Assembly (NCBI GenBank): GCA_025058315.1 | Contig: JANXET010000007.1 | Span: 16,695 to 80,694 of the forward strand | Direction: 5' to 3' | From: Candidatus Bathyarchaeota archaeon | Lineage (GTDB): Archaea > Thermoproteota > Bathyarchaeia > Bathyarchaeales > Bathycorpusculaceae | Length of the DNA stretch: 64,000 bases | Notes under the pieces: model-generated | The model's database searches: none | What the model was told of the DNA's origin: nothing | The model's input: the letters and a program-made list of their open reading frames with translations, nothing else | Shown here: in pieces, positions 55,230-64,000 of the stretch | How positions within the stretch are numbered: position 1 is the first letter of the stretch | How the letters are laid out: each line of letters opens with the position of its first letter | Program-made: the position numbers and the translations under genes

Positions 55230-55816
55230 ATAATGGCTGATGACATTATTTTTTGTCAATGTTTATGCTTAATAAACCTGCCACTGCAGGCTTCCAACGT
55301 TTTTAGCGCCTTTTATGTCGGTGTTTCTCCGACGAAGAGGGTTTCGGAGGCTTTCCTAAAGATTTCAGGATGCGGTTCACGTTTGTTTACGTCTCCAGAA
55401 ATTGTTATTATGCGAAAATACTTCTTCAGATCAATTTTCCAGAAGTTCCCATACAAGTTCAGCTATGGATATGTTTGAAATGATTCCAAGCTTGTATTTC
55501 TCATGTACCGCTGTAACCCTTCAACGGCTTCCCCGTCTAAGCTGAAGTAACTTTCCTCAGCAAAGGATTCCATGCCCTTAACTATAATCGGATGGGAAAC
55601 TTGTCTTCTCATTGTCCGTGAAAGGCGTATGTTAAAGTGAGGTTCCTCCATGCTGGAAGCTGTTTCCATGTAGATTTCATCTCTAAGTACTTACGCTTAA
55701 ACTTCGATGCCTTCACATTGCAGTGGCATGAAGCTTTCGAAGGCAGGTTCATAGAAAGCGTAGCCGCCATTAACTAGAAGCAATGCGTCAAATAAGATTA
55801 CCGCTTTAATTGGCAT
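55230..55816 (-). pseudogene. Decayed HAD-superfamily hydrolase gene
   Basis: Reading from ATG 55816 the frames give pieces of one HAD hydrolase with frameshifts between them: PIKAVILFDALLLVNGGYAF (a damaged form of the IFDxDG motif), a middle part with SHPIIVKGMESFAEESYF, then KLGIISNISIAELVWELL, then KKYFRIITISGDVNKREPHPEIFRKASETL and FVGETPT, and finally DIKGAKNVGSL. The order matches motifs I-IV of HAD phosphatases (the last blocks like KPHPEIF and GDTxxDIxGAKN). At least four frame changes and stops separate them, so no full protein is possible. Edges are approximate. Confidence 0.75.
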
Positions 55817-55889
55817 CCTGATCCCGCAGAATGAACTTTACAATAAAGGGTTTGACAAAAACATGACGGCTCATAAAACTTGAAGGTGT

Positions 55890-58619
55890 TCAATTGTTTA
55901 GTTTAACAGTTTTACGCATAAAAATTTCCGGCACTGCAAAGAAGCCCCAGCAAGAGAAGAAGATGACAACTGCCCATTCAGACCCGTTTAAAGGAACAGT
56001 GTTGAAAAGAACTCTCAGTAAAGGAATGTAGATCACTGCCAAAGTTGACAGTGTGGAGATTAATGTGGCTGCAAGCAGCCATTTGTTGTTTAGAAATCCC
56101 ACCTTGAAAGCATTTTTGCTTTCAGATCTACAGTTCCATACAACCACCAACTCGTATAAGCATGCCACTAGAAAAACCATAGTTCTCGCTTTTTCAAGAG
56201 AACCTAAAACCATGTACCCCCACCAGAAAACGCTGATCTCAGCGATTAACTGAATTATAGTAGCTGCGAAGATAAAAAGCGTCATTTCATGCAGTAAGCC
56301 CTCCCTGGGGCTGCGTGGAGGCCTCTCCATAACATCCTCCAACGGGGGATCTTTACTCAAAGCTATGGCTGGCGGGCCGTCGGTTACAAGATTTAGCCAC
56401 AGGATCATGGCGGGTAAAAGCGGTATGGGTAAGCCTGCTAAGGCGAATGATCCAACTAGGATTAATTCAGTGAAGTTGAGTGCAAGCAGGAATCTGATGA
56501 ACTTTCTGATGTTATTGTAGATTATTCTACCTCCCTCCACTGCTTTCACTATTGTGGCAAAATTGTCGTCCGTTAGAATCATGTCTGAGGCTTCCTTAGC
56601 TACGTCCGTTCCAGTCACACCCATGGCTATGCCGATGTCTGCTTGTTTAAGCGCTGGCGCATCATTAACGCCGTCTCCAGTCATCGCTACAATATGTCCC
56701 TTCTTTTTTAACGCTTTAACGATACGGAGCTTGTGCTCCGGAGAAACTCTTGCATAAACCGTGACTTTCTCCACGATTTCCTCAAACTCCGCCTCAGGGA
56801 TGTTATCTAATTCAGCACCTGTTATGGCGAGGTCGCTTTCTTTGTATATTCCAATTTCGCGGGCCACCGCCATAGCCGTTAGTTTATGATCTCCAGTTAT
56901 CATAACAACTTTTATTCCTGCCTTCTGACATAGCCTGACAGATTCTCTAGCCTTTTCCCGTGGCGGATCAATCATGCCCACGAGGCCCAAAAATACCATG
57001 TTGCTTTCAACGTTATCCTCAACGTATCCTCCGTTCGCTTCTGATAAAACTCTGTAAGCTACCGCTAAAACGCGTAATGCTTGTCCCGCCATTTCCTCAT
57101 TTTTGCGGAGAATCAGATCCATATCCTCATCGGTGAGCTTCGTTTCCCGGCCATCCTGGTACAGGCGGTTGCAGAGCTGTAAAACTATTTCCGGTGAACC
57201 CTTTGTGAAGGCTATGTAACGATTATCTGGTGACTTATGTATAGTCGTCATGCGCTTTCTTTCTGAACTGAACGGTATCTCGCCAGCCCTAGCATATTCG
57301 CTTTCAACTTTAGTTTTGTGTATTCCCGCCTTGGCTGCAGCAACAATTAAGGCGCCTTCTGTAGGATCTCCCACTATAGCGTTCCCGTCAAAACTAGCGT
57401 TGCTACATAAAGCTCCGCCCAATAGGAGGAAGTGTAAACCTGGCTCCTCAGCCGGATTTACTTGTTTGCCATTAACGTAAAATTCTCCTCTAATATTATA
57501 GCCTGAACCGGTAACGTCGATTATACGTTTGTCTACGAATATCTGACGTACAGTCATTTCGCCTTTAGTTAAAGTACCTGTTTTATCTGAGCATATTACT
57601 GTCGTAGAGCCCAGGGTTTCCGCGGAGGCAAGTCTACGAATAACCGCGTTATTTCTAGCAAGTTCTCTGGCACCTAGAGCTAGAGTAACCGTGACTATGG
57701 CAGGTAAGCCTTCAGGGACAGCAGACACTGCCAGCGCAACCGAAACCATAAATATTTCAATGCTGACCGCGCTATTTCGTATAAATTCAAGCATAATGAT
57801 TAGAATAGCTGCAGCAACAACCACTAAGCCTATTTTTTTAGCGAATTTGTCGAGCTTAATTTTAAAGGGAATTTCTTCCTTTTCCACAGTCTGAACCATT
57901 TTCGCGATTTTTCCGAATTCAGTGTTCATTCCTGTAGCTACGACGACGGCTTTCCCTCTTCCATAAACCACATGGGTTGCTGCAAAAACCATGTTTCGCC
58001 TCTCAGAAATCGGTAAATTCTCAAAAAGTGTTTCTGCACTTTTGTTTACTGGTAAAGATTCACCGGTTAAAACAGCCTCGTTTGTTCTAAGCTCAACGGA
58101 TTCTATGATGCGGGCGTCGGCAGGTATGCGATCACCTGCTTCAAGAATCAGAATATCTCCTGGGACAACCTCTCTGGCCGGGATCATGACTTCTCTTCCG
58201 TTCCTAAACACCCTGGCCCTAGGCGCCGCCATCCTCTCTAGGGCTTCTATAGCCTTTTCCGACCGATATTCCTGGATAAAGCCCACAACAGCATTCAGAA
58301 ACACAATAGCGCTTATGACCAAGGCGTCAGCATAAGCCTCAAGTGTGGCGTGAGTTTCCGCGGCAGCTTCAAACCATCCGGATATCAGGGAGACAGCTAT
58401 GGCGGCAAACAGGATAAGCGTAAAAACATTCTTAAACTGAAGTAGAAAAATCCTGAGAGGAGAAGCCCTTTTTCGCTTTTCAAACTCGTTATAACCATGT
58501 CTCTGCAGTCTCAACGAAGCTTCTTCATCGCTTAATCCTTTCAAATTTGAATCCAAAACATTCAGGGCATCTTCAACCTTCATCATGTGCCACTCGTGGT
58601 TCAATCGCCGCACCATCAA
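55890..58619 (-). CDS. P-type ATPase, Ca2+-type (P2A-like), copy 2
   Basis: 909 residues, same architecture as the ATPase at 19130-21955: DKTGTLTKG phosphorylation motif (Asp near residue 345), LTGESLPV, AVPEGLP in helix 4, NFTELILVG in helix 5 and LWLNLVTDG in helix 6, plus TGDGVNDAPALKQADIG. The ion-site residues fit SERCA, so Ca2+ is the likely substrate, with the pair probably differing in affinity or control. Two Met near the N-terminus (RRLNHEWHMMK) allow other starts. Single gene. Confidence 0.92.
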   Translation of the reverse strand: MMVRRLNHEWHMMKVEDALNVLDSNLKGLSDEEASLRLQRHGYNEFEKRKRASPLRIFLLQFKNVFTLILFAAIAVSLISGWFEAAAETHATLEAYADALVISAIVFLNAVVGFIQEYRSEKAIEALERMAAPRARVFRNGREVMIPAREVVPGDILILEAGDRIPADARIIESVELRTNEAVLTGESLPVNKSAETLFENLPISERRNMVFAATHVVYGRGKAVVVATGMNTEFGKIAKMVQTVEKEEIPFKIKLDKFAKKIGLVVVAAAILIIMLEFIRNSAVSIEIFMVSVALAVSAVPEGLPAIVTVTLALGARELARNNAVIRRLASAETLGSTTVICSDKTGTLTKGEMTVRQIFVDKRIIDVTGSGYNIRGEFYVNGKQVNPAEEPGLHFLLLGGALCSNASFDGNAIVGDPTEGALIVAAAKAGIHKTKVESEYARAGEIPFSSERKRMTTIHKSPDNRYIAFTKGSPEIVLQLCNRLYQDGRETKLTDEDMDLILRKNEEMAGQALRVLAVAYRVLSEANGGYVEDNVESNMVFLGLVGMIDPPREKARESVRLCQKAGIKVVMITGDHKLTAMAVAREIGIYKESDLAITGAELDNIPEAEFEEIVEKVTVYARVSPEHKLRIVKALKKKGHIVAMTGDGVNDAPALKQADIGIAMGVTGTDVAKEASDMILTDDNFATIVKAVEGGRIIYNNIRKFIRFLLALNFTELILVGSFALAGLPIPLLPAMILWLNLVTDGPPAIALSKDPPLEDVMERPPRSPREGLLHEMTLFIFAATIIQLIAEISVFWWGYMVLGSLEKARTMVFLVACLYELVVVWNCRSESKNAFKVGFLNNKWLLAATLISTLSTLAVIYIPLLRVLFNTVPLNGSEWAVVIFFSCWGFFAVPEIFMRKTVKLNN

Positions 58620-58870
58620 ATGTCCTTTTTCAACATCAATAATCCTAAAGAGAACGTGAAACCCAGTTATATAACCTTAATTATACAGCTTGAAATTAAA
58701 TGGCTGTATAAAGCTTTCTTTTAATTGCGAATTCTGAATATTCCAAAAACGTTTATGTTAATTGCTAACTTTGGAGGATACCCTGTAGTGTTTAACACTT
58801 CCCTATGTTGAGAAAGGATGTGGCCGTGTTTTCCGATTCCACAGCGGTATAATGATTTTCCCTGAGATGA

Positions 58871-59321
58871 TCAAGTCTCTTTTCTTTTACCTGTGAAGTA
58901 TGCCATTAATGCAATAATGAAAGGTATGTGGATTACAATTAGTTAGAACAGCTAACGAAAACACTTTAAACCATAGGCTTATAGGCATGGAGAATAGGCA
59001 TATGTTAGTTAAAGCGCCGCCCCCGCTGATGACGATGAGCATCAAGCTTAGAGCCAGCTTCTCATTAAACTCTCTGCCAAGAAACTCAAGGATGCTGAAT
59101 GTCACGTAAATCGCCATTGTTGCTGAGAACCAGGTGAACAAGAACGCTGCAGCATCCCTCTCAAAAAATTTAATGATGGAATACCCAATGAATAAGGCTA
59201 AAAGTATAATCAAGTGAAATGGAAACCTAAACCTGCGGCGGCGCATAAAATAAGCAGTAAACGCGCCTGTGGAGGCTGCGAGAATAAATAAAATCAGTGA
59301 TTGGAGCAGTTCAATTAACAT
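58871..59321 (-). CDS. Small membrane protein, probable 3' frameshift
   Basis: Four or more helices in about 150 residues, no family recognised. The continuous frame stops at 58887 with an odd tail (CNPHTFHYCINGILHR). In the next frame the same bases read IVIHIPFIIALMAYFTGKRKET, a hydrophobic helix with a basic C-terminus, ending at 58871. The helix begins right where the first frame loses hydrophobicity (SLAVLT), so a one-base change around 58930-58945 is likely, either in the genome or the assembly. Coordinates include the extended frame. Confidence 0.55.
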
Positions 59322-59456
59322 TACACATCAAAAAATCTGAAGCATCAATTAACTTAAAAATGTAATTTCTAGTGAACTTGAATATTTCATGAAGAAACAC
59401 GCGTTTCCACAGCATTTGTAAGGTTATTATGGGGTGACTGCGCTGGAAAATGCTGT

Positions 59457-61571
59457 TCAGCATATCCCTGGGTTTATGAATTGCCTAATTGTTTCAAGCG
59501 TTTTTTCTATTCGCATGTGGATTTTCATTTCATTTCGCCATTCTTCAGGAAGTTTACGTTTAAATCTTCCAGCTGCACGCCTATCCATTATAACTATTAT
59601 GCCTTTATCCTCCGGGCTGCGTAAGAGTCTCCCGGCGGACTGCGCTAGAGCGTTTAGGCATGGCATGTCGTTCGCGTATTCCACGGCTTTTACCCCGAAT
59701 TTTTCCCTGAAATACTTGTATAAGGCTGTTTGTAGCTCCGTTTTCTTCGGGAAGGGCAGCCCAACGATTACAACGGCTGAAAGTAGACTCCTGCCATCTA
59801 ATGTCATATCTACCCCTTCACTTATTTTTCCTCTAGCAACGCCGAAAACAACGCATTTTCCATTTCCCTGCAAAAATCTAAGGACATCTGAAATCCTTGT
59901 CCTTTTCTCCTCTACAAACAGAGGCACTTCAATCTTAACTTTCTGGGCTATTTCCCACATTACCTCGTAGGAGGGGAAGTATACTGCAACCCTTCCATCT
60001 ACTGTTTGAATTATCTGGCCAAGATGGGATGCTATACGCTTCCACTGCAATTCACCGCGTTTCTCAAACTTCGTTGTTACAGCCCCGTCGACGAGTATAA
60101 GCCTGTTCTCACGCGGAAAAGGGCTGGGAAGCTCTAGGCTTTGACAGCGACCGCGGTTCAGACCTAGAACATCCATATAATAATCCATGTTCCAAAGCGT
60201 GCCTGACATCAAGATGGCGGAGCGAAGCTCGTTGATTATGCTTGAAGCCAGCGACGGATCGAGGCATCTGATGCCGAGGCGCACAATTTTTCTCCGACCT
60301 CCCTCAACCTTAACGTATCTCACGTAGCTTGAACCCGTTAAGCTTACCCAATCAATTAGAAAGTCAACGCAGCGTGAAAGGTAGGATATTGGTGTTTTTC
60401 CTATCTCACTCCTTTTTACACGGATTTGCTCGCCACAATCTGCTAGCTTATGAAGTATTTCAACTAGCGCTTCACCAGTAGCTCGGAGCTTTTTAGCTAA
60501 AGCCTCCGTCAAGGCGTTTCCATCAAATATGTGCTCCACATCTACCCCATAGTTTCTGTAGGCTTTTTTTCCAAAATCCACCATAACCCTGTATAAGGCC
60601 TCTAAAAAGCCCATGTCATCAATATCGAAGCTTCTAACTTCCCTGTAGGCCCTCCTAACAGATATTGACGAGAGTTCATGTGAAAATATGCCGCTGGCAT
60701 AATATGGTAGACTGTGCGCCTCATCGAAGACACAGTTGATAGCATTTGTGCGGATTCCAGCCTTCCCCAGAATTGAGCCGCGGATAGCGTCCACCAGAAT
60801 GTAATTATAATTTCCTATGACTATATCCGCGTGACGCGTTAAAACCTTCGTAACCTCATACGGGCATAGACCCTCATCGCGGCACAGCTCATAAGTCTCC
60901 TCGGGAAGTATAGGCCCGATATCCTTAACCCTTCTGATAAGGTTGTACGCCTGCCAGCTTGGCTTCCATCCATTATAGGTTTTCAAGTAATATTCACATG
61001 CATCGCCGAACAGCCCCTCCTTCAAGCCTTTACAGTAGTATAGAAAATCCCTGTAGGTTACGTCTCTAAGCCTAGAATTTTCCAATACATGGGGGCACAT
61101 TTCCTTCTTACTTTTAAAGATTGCTGCAACAAAACTTGCACTGCTGTGATCCTTTATATTCTTAAGCTCCCTAGAGTAAATTTCAAGCTGATTCTTCGTT
61201 CTAGTTAGAGCTATAAGCCTCCCAATAGCGGGATTATGATCTCTAGCGGCAAAAAAGGCCGTTAATACTGAAATTGACTTTCCAGTGCCGCATGGAGAGC
61301 ACAGCAAACCTATTTTGCCATCCCGCAGAGTTCCGTAAGCAAATTTTATGGCTTTAAGCTGGAAAGGCCGGAAACTCGCATACGGAAAGAACTCCCTAAC
61401 CAACCCCTCAAAATCACCTTCCCCCATAGCCGCTCCCATGTTAATTGCTGACTGGGCAGACGCCACAACTAAAAGAGTCCCGCATTTTTCACAGAAACGA
61501 CTCTTCAAATACGTATCCGAATTGTAAGCTTTCCCGCATCGACGGCAAATATAAACTGCTTCCATCTCCAA
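59457..61571 (-). CDS. XPD/Rad3-like superfamily 2 helicase with Fe-S cluster and zinc ribbon
   Basis: 704 residues. DNA helicase of the XPD/DinG group. A small N-terminal zinc ribbon (Cys9, 12, 27, 30) precedes motif I CSPCGTGKS (near residue 91-99), motif II FDEAH, and the SF2 C-terminal motifs ending QSAGRLLRSPEDKG. Between motifs I and II, cysteines in EMCPHV, YYCKG, GDACEYY and GLCPYEV supply the [4Fe-4S] cluster ligands. The zinc ribbon is not part of standard XPD. It may act in repair or transcription; the branch is not certain. Confidence 0.88.
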   Translation of the reverse strand: MEMEAVYICRRCGKAYNSDTYLKSRFCEKCGTLLVVASAQSAINMGAAMGEGDFEGLVREFFPYASFRPFQLKAIKFAYGTLRDGKIGLLCSPCGTGKSISVLTAFFAARDHNPAIGRLIALTRTKNQLEIYSRELKNIKDHSSASFVAAIFKSKKEMCPHVLENSRLRDVTYRDFLYYCKGLKEGLFGDACEYYLKTYNGWKPSWQAYNLIRRVKDIGPILPEETYELCRDEGLCPYEVTKVLTRHADIVIGNYNYILVDAIRGSILGKAGIRTNAINCVFDEAHSLPYYASGIFSHELSSISVRRAYREVRSFDIDDMGFLEALYRVMVDFGKKAYRNYGVDVEHIFDGNALTEALAKKLRATGEALVEILHKLADCGEQIRVKRSEIGKTPISYLSRCVDFLIDWVSLTGSSYVRYVKVEGGRRKIVRLGIRCLDPSLASSIINELRSAILMSGTLWNMDYYMDVLGLNRGRCQSLELPSPFPRENRLILVDGAVTTKFEKRGELQWKRIASHLGQIIQTVDGRVAVYFPSYEVMWEIAQKVKIEVPLFVEEKRTRISDVLRFLQGNGKCVVFGVARGKISEGVDMTLDGRSLLSAVVIVGLPFPKKTELQTALYKYFREKFGVKAVEYANDMPCLNALAQSAGRLLRSPEDKGIIVIMDRRAAGRFKRKLPEEWRNEMKIHMRIEKTLETIRQFINPGIC

Positions 61572-61820
61572 GACTTCACTGAGTCATTTAGTGATTTTTA
61601 TGGTAAAAGAAGTTTCCCTATAGGCTTGGCGATTAAGCCGTAATAAGCCATGACAATAAACCTCAAATTAGCCTAAAATGAGTTCAGAAGTGGTTTAAGC
61701 TTGCTGAGAAAAACTGCTTAAGGTTCAGACGAGACGCGGGGATTTGAACATGCTGGCTAAAACATGGACTGAAATCTCCCGCAAAATCCCATCTTTTATT
61801 ATTTGCGTCTTCGAGATTAC

Positions 61821-62024
61821 TTATGAATGCAAATATTCTATACCAATCGTAAAAGTAATAGACAAAATGTACAATTTGTAGGCGTAAAGTTTTACCCTGG
61901 GACTTACTATGCTTTTTGACTGGGCTACTTCTAATCCGATTCTTTCAATTTTCTTTAGGATTGCGTCTCTTGTTTTGCCCATTTTTGCAGCTATGTCCGC
62001 TGGTTTGAAGCCTCTTAAAACCAA
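61821..62024 (-). CDS. Fragment resembling a helix-turn-helix protein
   Basis: 67-codon frame with TTG start; a GAGGAGG stands 12 bases upstream. GFKPADIAAKMGKTRDAILK and the following KIERIGLEV look like a repetitive HTH or DNA-binding segment seen in archaeal regulator or plasmid proteins. The tail after VAQSK does not look protein-like. Probably truncated. Confidence 0.35.
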   Translation of the reverse strand: MVLRGFKPADIAAKMGKTRDAILKKIERIGLEVAQSKSIVSPRVKLYAYKLYILSITFTIGIEYLHS

Positions 62025-62150
62025 TTCTCTATTTTTCCTCCTCTATCATCCATGGTTTTCCTTTAGGATGGATTACCCTCTGACCTATACCTATCCCCTA
62101 TCTTTTTGACCTACCCCTCCCCCCCTCTACCATCGAGAGGCTGTTGTCTT

Positions 62151-62270
62151 TTAGCATGCATTTGGAAAGCCTCGTTTAGTTTTCGGAGCAGCATACGCCA
62201 GCGACGGCAAAACAACGCCTAACAATAGGATTGCCAATGTTCCAAGCAAAACTGTCCTCTTCATATCCAT
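62151..62270 (-). CDS. Signal-peptide-like stub
   Basis: From ATG 62270 the frame reads MDMKRTVLLGTLAILLLGV then VLPSLAYAAPKTKRGFPNAC and a stop. This is a classic Sec signal peptide with a cleavage site near AYA-AP, but nothing mature follows; it may be the 5' end of a lost secreted-protein gene, or a small secreted peptide. The longer frame to 62390 has no start support. Confidence 0.35.
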   Translation of the reverse strand: MDMKRTVLLGTLAILLLGVVLPSLAYAAPKTKRGFPNAC

Positions 62271-62554
62271 AACCAAACCTACCATGAGCGCGTAATGCTT
62301 AAAAGGCTTATTCCAAACATAAAACTTGAAAACCTCGTGTACACGCGCACACAGAACATATGCCGCATAGCGAATATGCAAAGTAAACATAAATTCATAT
62401 ATTCAAAAAATGATAACTTTTTGATTTCTGAAATAGCAAAGCATAGGCGAACCGTTTTCGTAAGAAGGCATTCTATATTAAAGACTGGACAACTACTTTT
62501 TAGCATACATAGATTGGTGCTTTATGCCGGTGAGCGGTTTTAGTTTATGATGCT

Positions 62555-63304
62555 GTGGAGCGGCATTTAGCTGTTGAGAAGCTTGTCACTCGTGTTTCAG
62601 ATGAAGGCTTAGAACGCAAGTATTACAGGTTTAGGCGCGCCCGATGGTACGGCGGCATAGTTACGGCTGACTGCGTGGGCTGCGGGCTTTTGTGCAGGTT
62701 TTGCTGGGTTTCAGACTACGCTTTGTGCAGGCCAGCCACGGCTGGAGCGTTTTACACTGCGGAAAGTGTTGCGGAGGAAATGCGGCAAATAGCCAGAGAA
62801 TCTGGTTTGAGGCAGCTTCGCCTAAGCGGCGGGGAACCAACTCTTGGAAAAGAGCATTTGCTGAGGCTTCTTGAACTTTTAGAGGATAAAGGCTATTCGT
62901 TCATTTTGGAGACAAACGGCATACCATTAGCCTATGACGAAGACTATGCTCCACAACTATCCAAGCGCAGTTTTGTCCATGTGAGGGTTTCGTTGAAAGG
63001 CTGCAGCGAAAACGAATTTGCCATGCTTACCGGCGCAAAGCCTGAAGGCTTTATTCTGCAGTTAAAAGCATTGGAGAAGCTGGTGGAAAACGGTGTAAGC
63101 TGCCACCCATCTGTTATGGCTTCATTCTCCACATGGGATAACCTGCAGGCGCTTGCGGAAAGGCTTGCCGAAATAAGCCCGGAACTGGCGGAAAATTTGG
63201 AAGTGGAAGAACTAATTCTTTACCCGCATGTGAAAGAAAAAATCGCTAAACATGGACTTCGATATCACACAGGCTACCATCCCGACAAAGTTCCCACAGA
63301 GTGA
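62555..63304 (+). CDS. Radical SAM protein
   Basis: 249 residues. CGLLCRFC with Cys43, 47 and 50 binds the SAM cluster; GGEP appears in LSGGEPTLG near residue 93. Later RVSLKGCSENEF and VMASFSTWDNLQALAERL fit the partial barrel of short radical SAM enzymes, such as activating-enzyme relatives. No auxiliary cluster motifs and no obvious substrate gene. GTG 62555 is the first usable start. Function unknown. Confidence 0.78.
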   Translation: MERHLAVEKLVTRVSDEGLERKYYRFRRARWYGGIVTADCVGCGLLCRFCWVSDYALCRPATAGAFYTAESVAEEMRQIARESGLRQLRLSGGEPTLGKEHLLRLLELLEDKGYSFILETNGIPLAYDEDYAPQLSKRSFVHVRVSLKGCSENEFAMLTGAKPEGFILQLKALEKLVENGVSCHPSVMASFSTWDNLQALAERLAEISPELAENLEVEELILYPHVKEKIAKHGLRYHTGYHPDKVPTE

Positions 63305-63350
63305 ATATAAATCAGCTCGAGGCTTTATGCGAAGATTTTTTGTCTCAGGT

Positions 63351-64000
63351 TTAGAAGTTCTTTGTAGTCTTTTTTTTGGCTTTTTCTATTTCTTTCGGCG
63401 TTATGAGTACGAGTTTTGCTGCGAATGGGTATGTTTGTGCGGCTTCTATTATTTCGTCGCGGTATTCTTCTTGTGCGACTACCACCATTTTTAGGGACCA
63501 TTGGTGTACTAGGTTTAGCCTGTATATGAGGTCAGGTATGCTTCCGTGGACTTGGACTTCGAATGGAACGTATGTTAGTCCGAAGATTTCCATGCTAGGT
63601 CTAGGGCTTTCTCTTTGGCTTTGAAGGGTTTGTCCGGAGGCCTTAAGTCGTTTATTGAAGGTCTTTTGAATGGTTCGTACCCGAAGATTTGGCCTATGAC
63701 GTGTAAATATTCGACGAGGGCATCGTGGGTTGAAGGCTCTTCTGCTGGGGCTTCTGCTCCTGGCTTGGCTTCTTTATGCCATTTTGTTTCGGCTATTTTC
63801 ACTTTTTCCTTTTCAACGAGGTATTCGGGATTGTTAAGGTTGTCCTTTATTATTTTGTAGTCGTGTTCCGTTAGTTTTCTACAGGTTTTTCCCTGAAGGT
63901 AAGCATACCATTTTTCGCTTTCCGGAAAAAGGTCAAATTTCACGGTTTTCGAAATGGCAAGCTTTTTGAAGTCTAGATAAAAGCCTGTTGGAGTAGTTTC
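63351..64000 (-). pseudogene. Nuclease-like gene (PD-(D/E)XK-type pattern), frameshifted, 5' end off the window
   Basis: The frame is open from the right edge (TTPTGFYLDFKKLAISKT) through GTG 63943 and ends at 63575 in DLAWKSSD, but the protein continues in another frame as IFGLTYVPFEVQVHGSIPDL down to the stop at 63351. Adding one A to the run AAA at the junction (codon WK then IFG) restores one product. The series DLAWK ... EVQ with a preceding HDALVEYLHVIGQIFGYEP resembles restriction-type nuclease folds with D and ExQ metal ligands; this is a pattern match by eye. Either a real single-base loss or an assembly error. Confidence 0.55.

Larger units (their letters stand above)
61572..62554. 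other. Region of remnants with no complete gene
   Basis: About 980 bases. It holds a truncated HTH-like frame (61821-62024, minus), a signal-peptide stub (62151-62270, minus), and a purine-rich tract on the minus strand near 62106-62135. No tRNA, repeat array or long frame was found. It looks like a graveyard of fragments. Confidence 0.45.

Noticed and set aside
62106..62135. C-rich tract as a regulatory element or repeat
   Set aside because: Single short low-complexity stretch without a partner copy or structure.

Overview
The window is chromosomal DNA of an archaeon, most likely a thermophilic member of the TACK/Thermoproteota side such as a Bathyarchaeia-like lineage; the lineage is an inference. 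The archaeal signs are archaeal/eukaryal ribosomal proteins (L10/P0, P1/L12, L18a, L31e, L39e, S19e), aIF6, Spt5/NusG, SecE, prefoldin alpha, RNase P Rpp21, CDC48, EndA, a Cbf5 gene carrying a bulge-helix-bulge intron, and a UbiA enzyme of archaeal lipid synthesis. A branched-polyamine synthase (BpsA) suggests life at high temperature.

Layout. 1-1.7 kb: 3' part of cbf5 with an 18-nt intron, an rRNA-type methyltransferase and an intron-bearing tRNA-Ser(GGA). 1.8-6.4 kb: a small Cys protein, a lone GHKL ATPase and CDC48. 6.6-16.4 kb: a ten-gene operon for a complex-I-shaped membrane complex (A, B, CD, H, I, J, K, L, M, N) whose catalytic subunit keeps both [NiFe]-hydrogenase cysteine pairs. 17-24 kb: K+-independent H+-pumping pyrophosphatase, a Ca2+-type P-ATPase and AMP-forming acetyl-CoA synthetase. 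24-38.9 kb: AsnRS, a CDF transporter with three C-terminal domains, a broken beta-propeller gene, a membrane-bound HTH regulator, the lipid prenyltransferase, a sugar nucleotidyltransferase, EndA, a DUF47 protein, GlyRS, inositol-phosphate synthase, PGI/PMI, a SPOUT methyltransferase, a presenilin-like protein and a DUF523 protein. 39-43 kb: dtdA-secE-nusG-L11-L1-L10-L12. 43-46 kb: a carbamoyltransferase, speD, bpsA and a GNAT enzyme. 46-50.4 kb: rnp4-yhbY-S19e-PDCD5-L39e-L31e-aIF6-L18a-pfdA-ftsY. 50.5-64 kb is more accessory: two radical SAM proteins, an HTH plus membrane pair, HtrA, a luciferase-like oxidoreductase, a decayed HAD gene, a second Ca2+-type ATPase, an XPD-like helicase and a broken nuclease-like gene running off the right edge.

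How the genes work together. Hydrogenase complex, pyrophosphatase and acetyl-CoA synthetase fit a fermentative or acetate-linked anaerobe that conserves energy as an ion gradient; this is inferred from content, not shown. EndA would splice both the tRNA and the cbf5 mRNA seen here. Several genes lack ATG starts; two (inositol-phosphate synthase and L10) seem to start at CTG behind good Shine-Dalgarno sequences. Lesions (frameshifts) fall only in accessory genes. No CRISPR array, insertion sequence or rRNA was seen.
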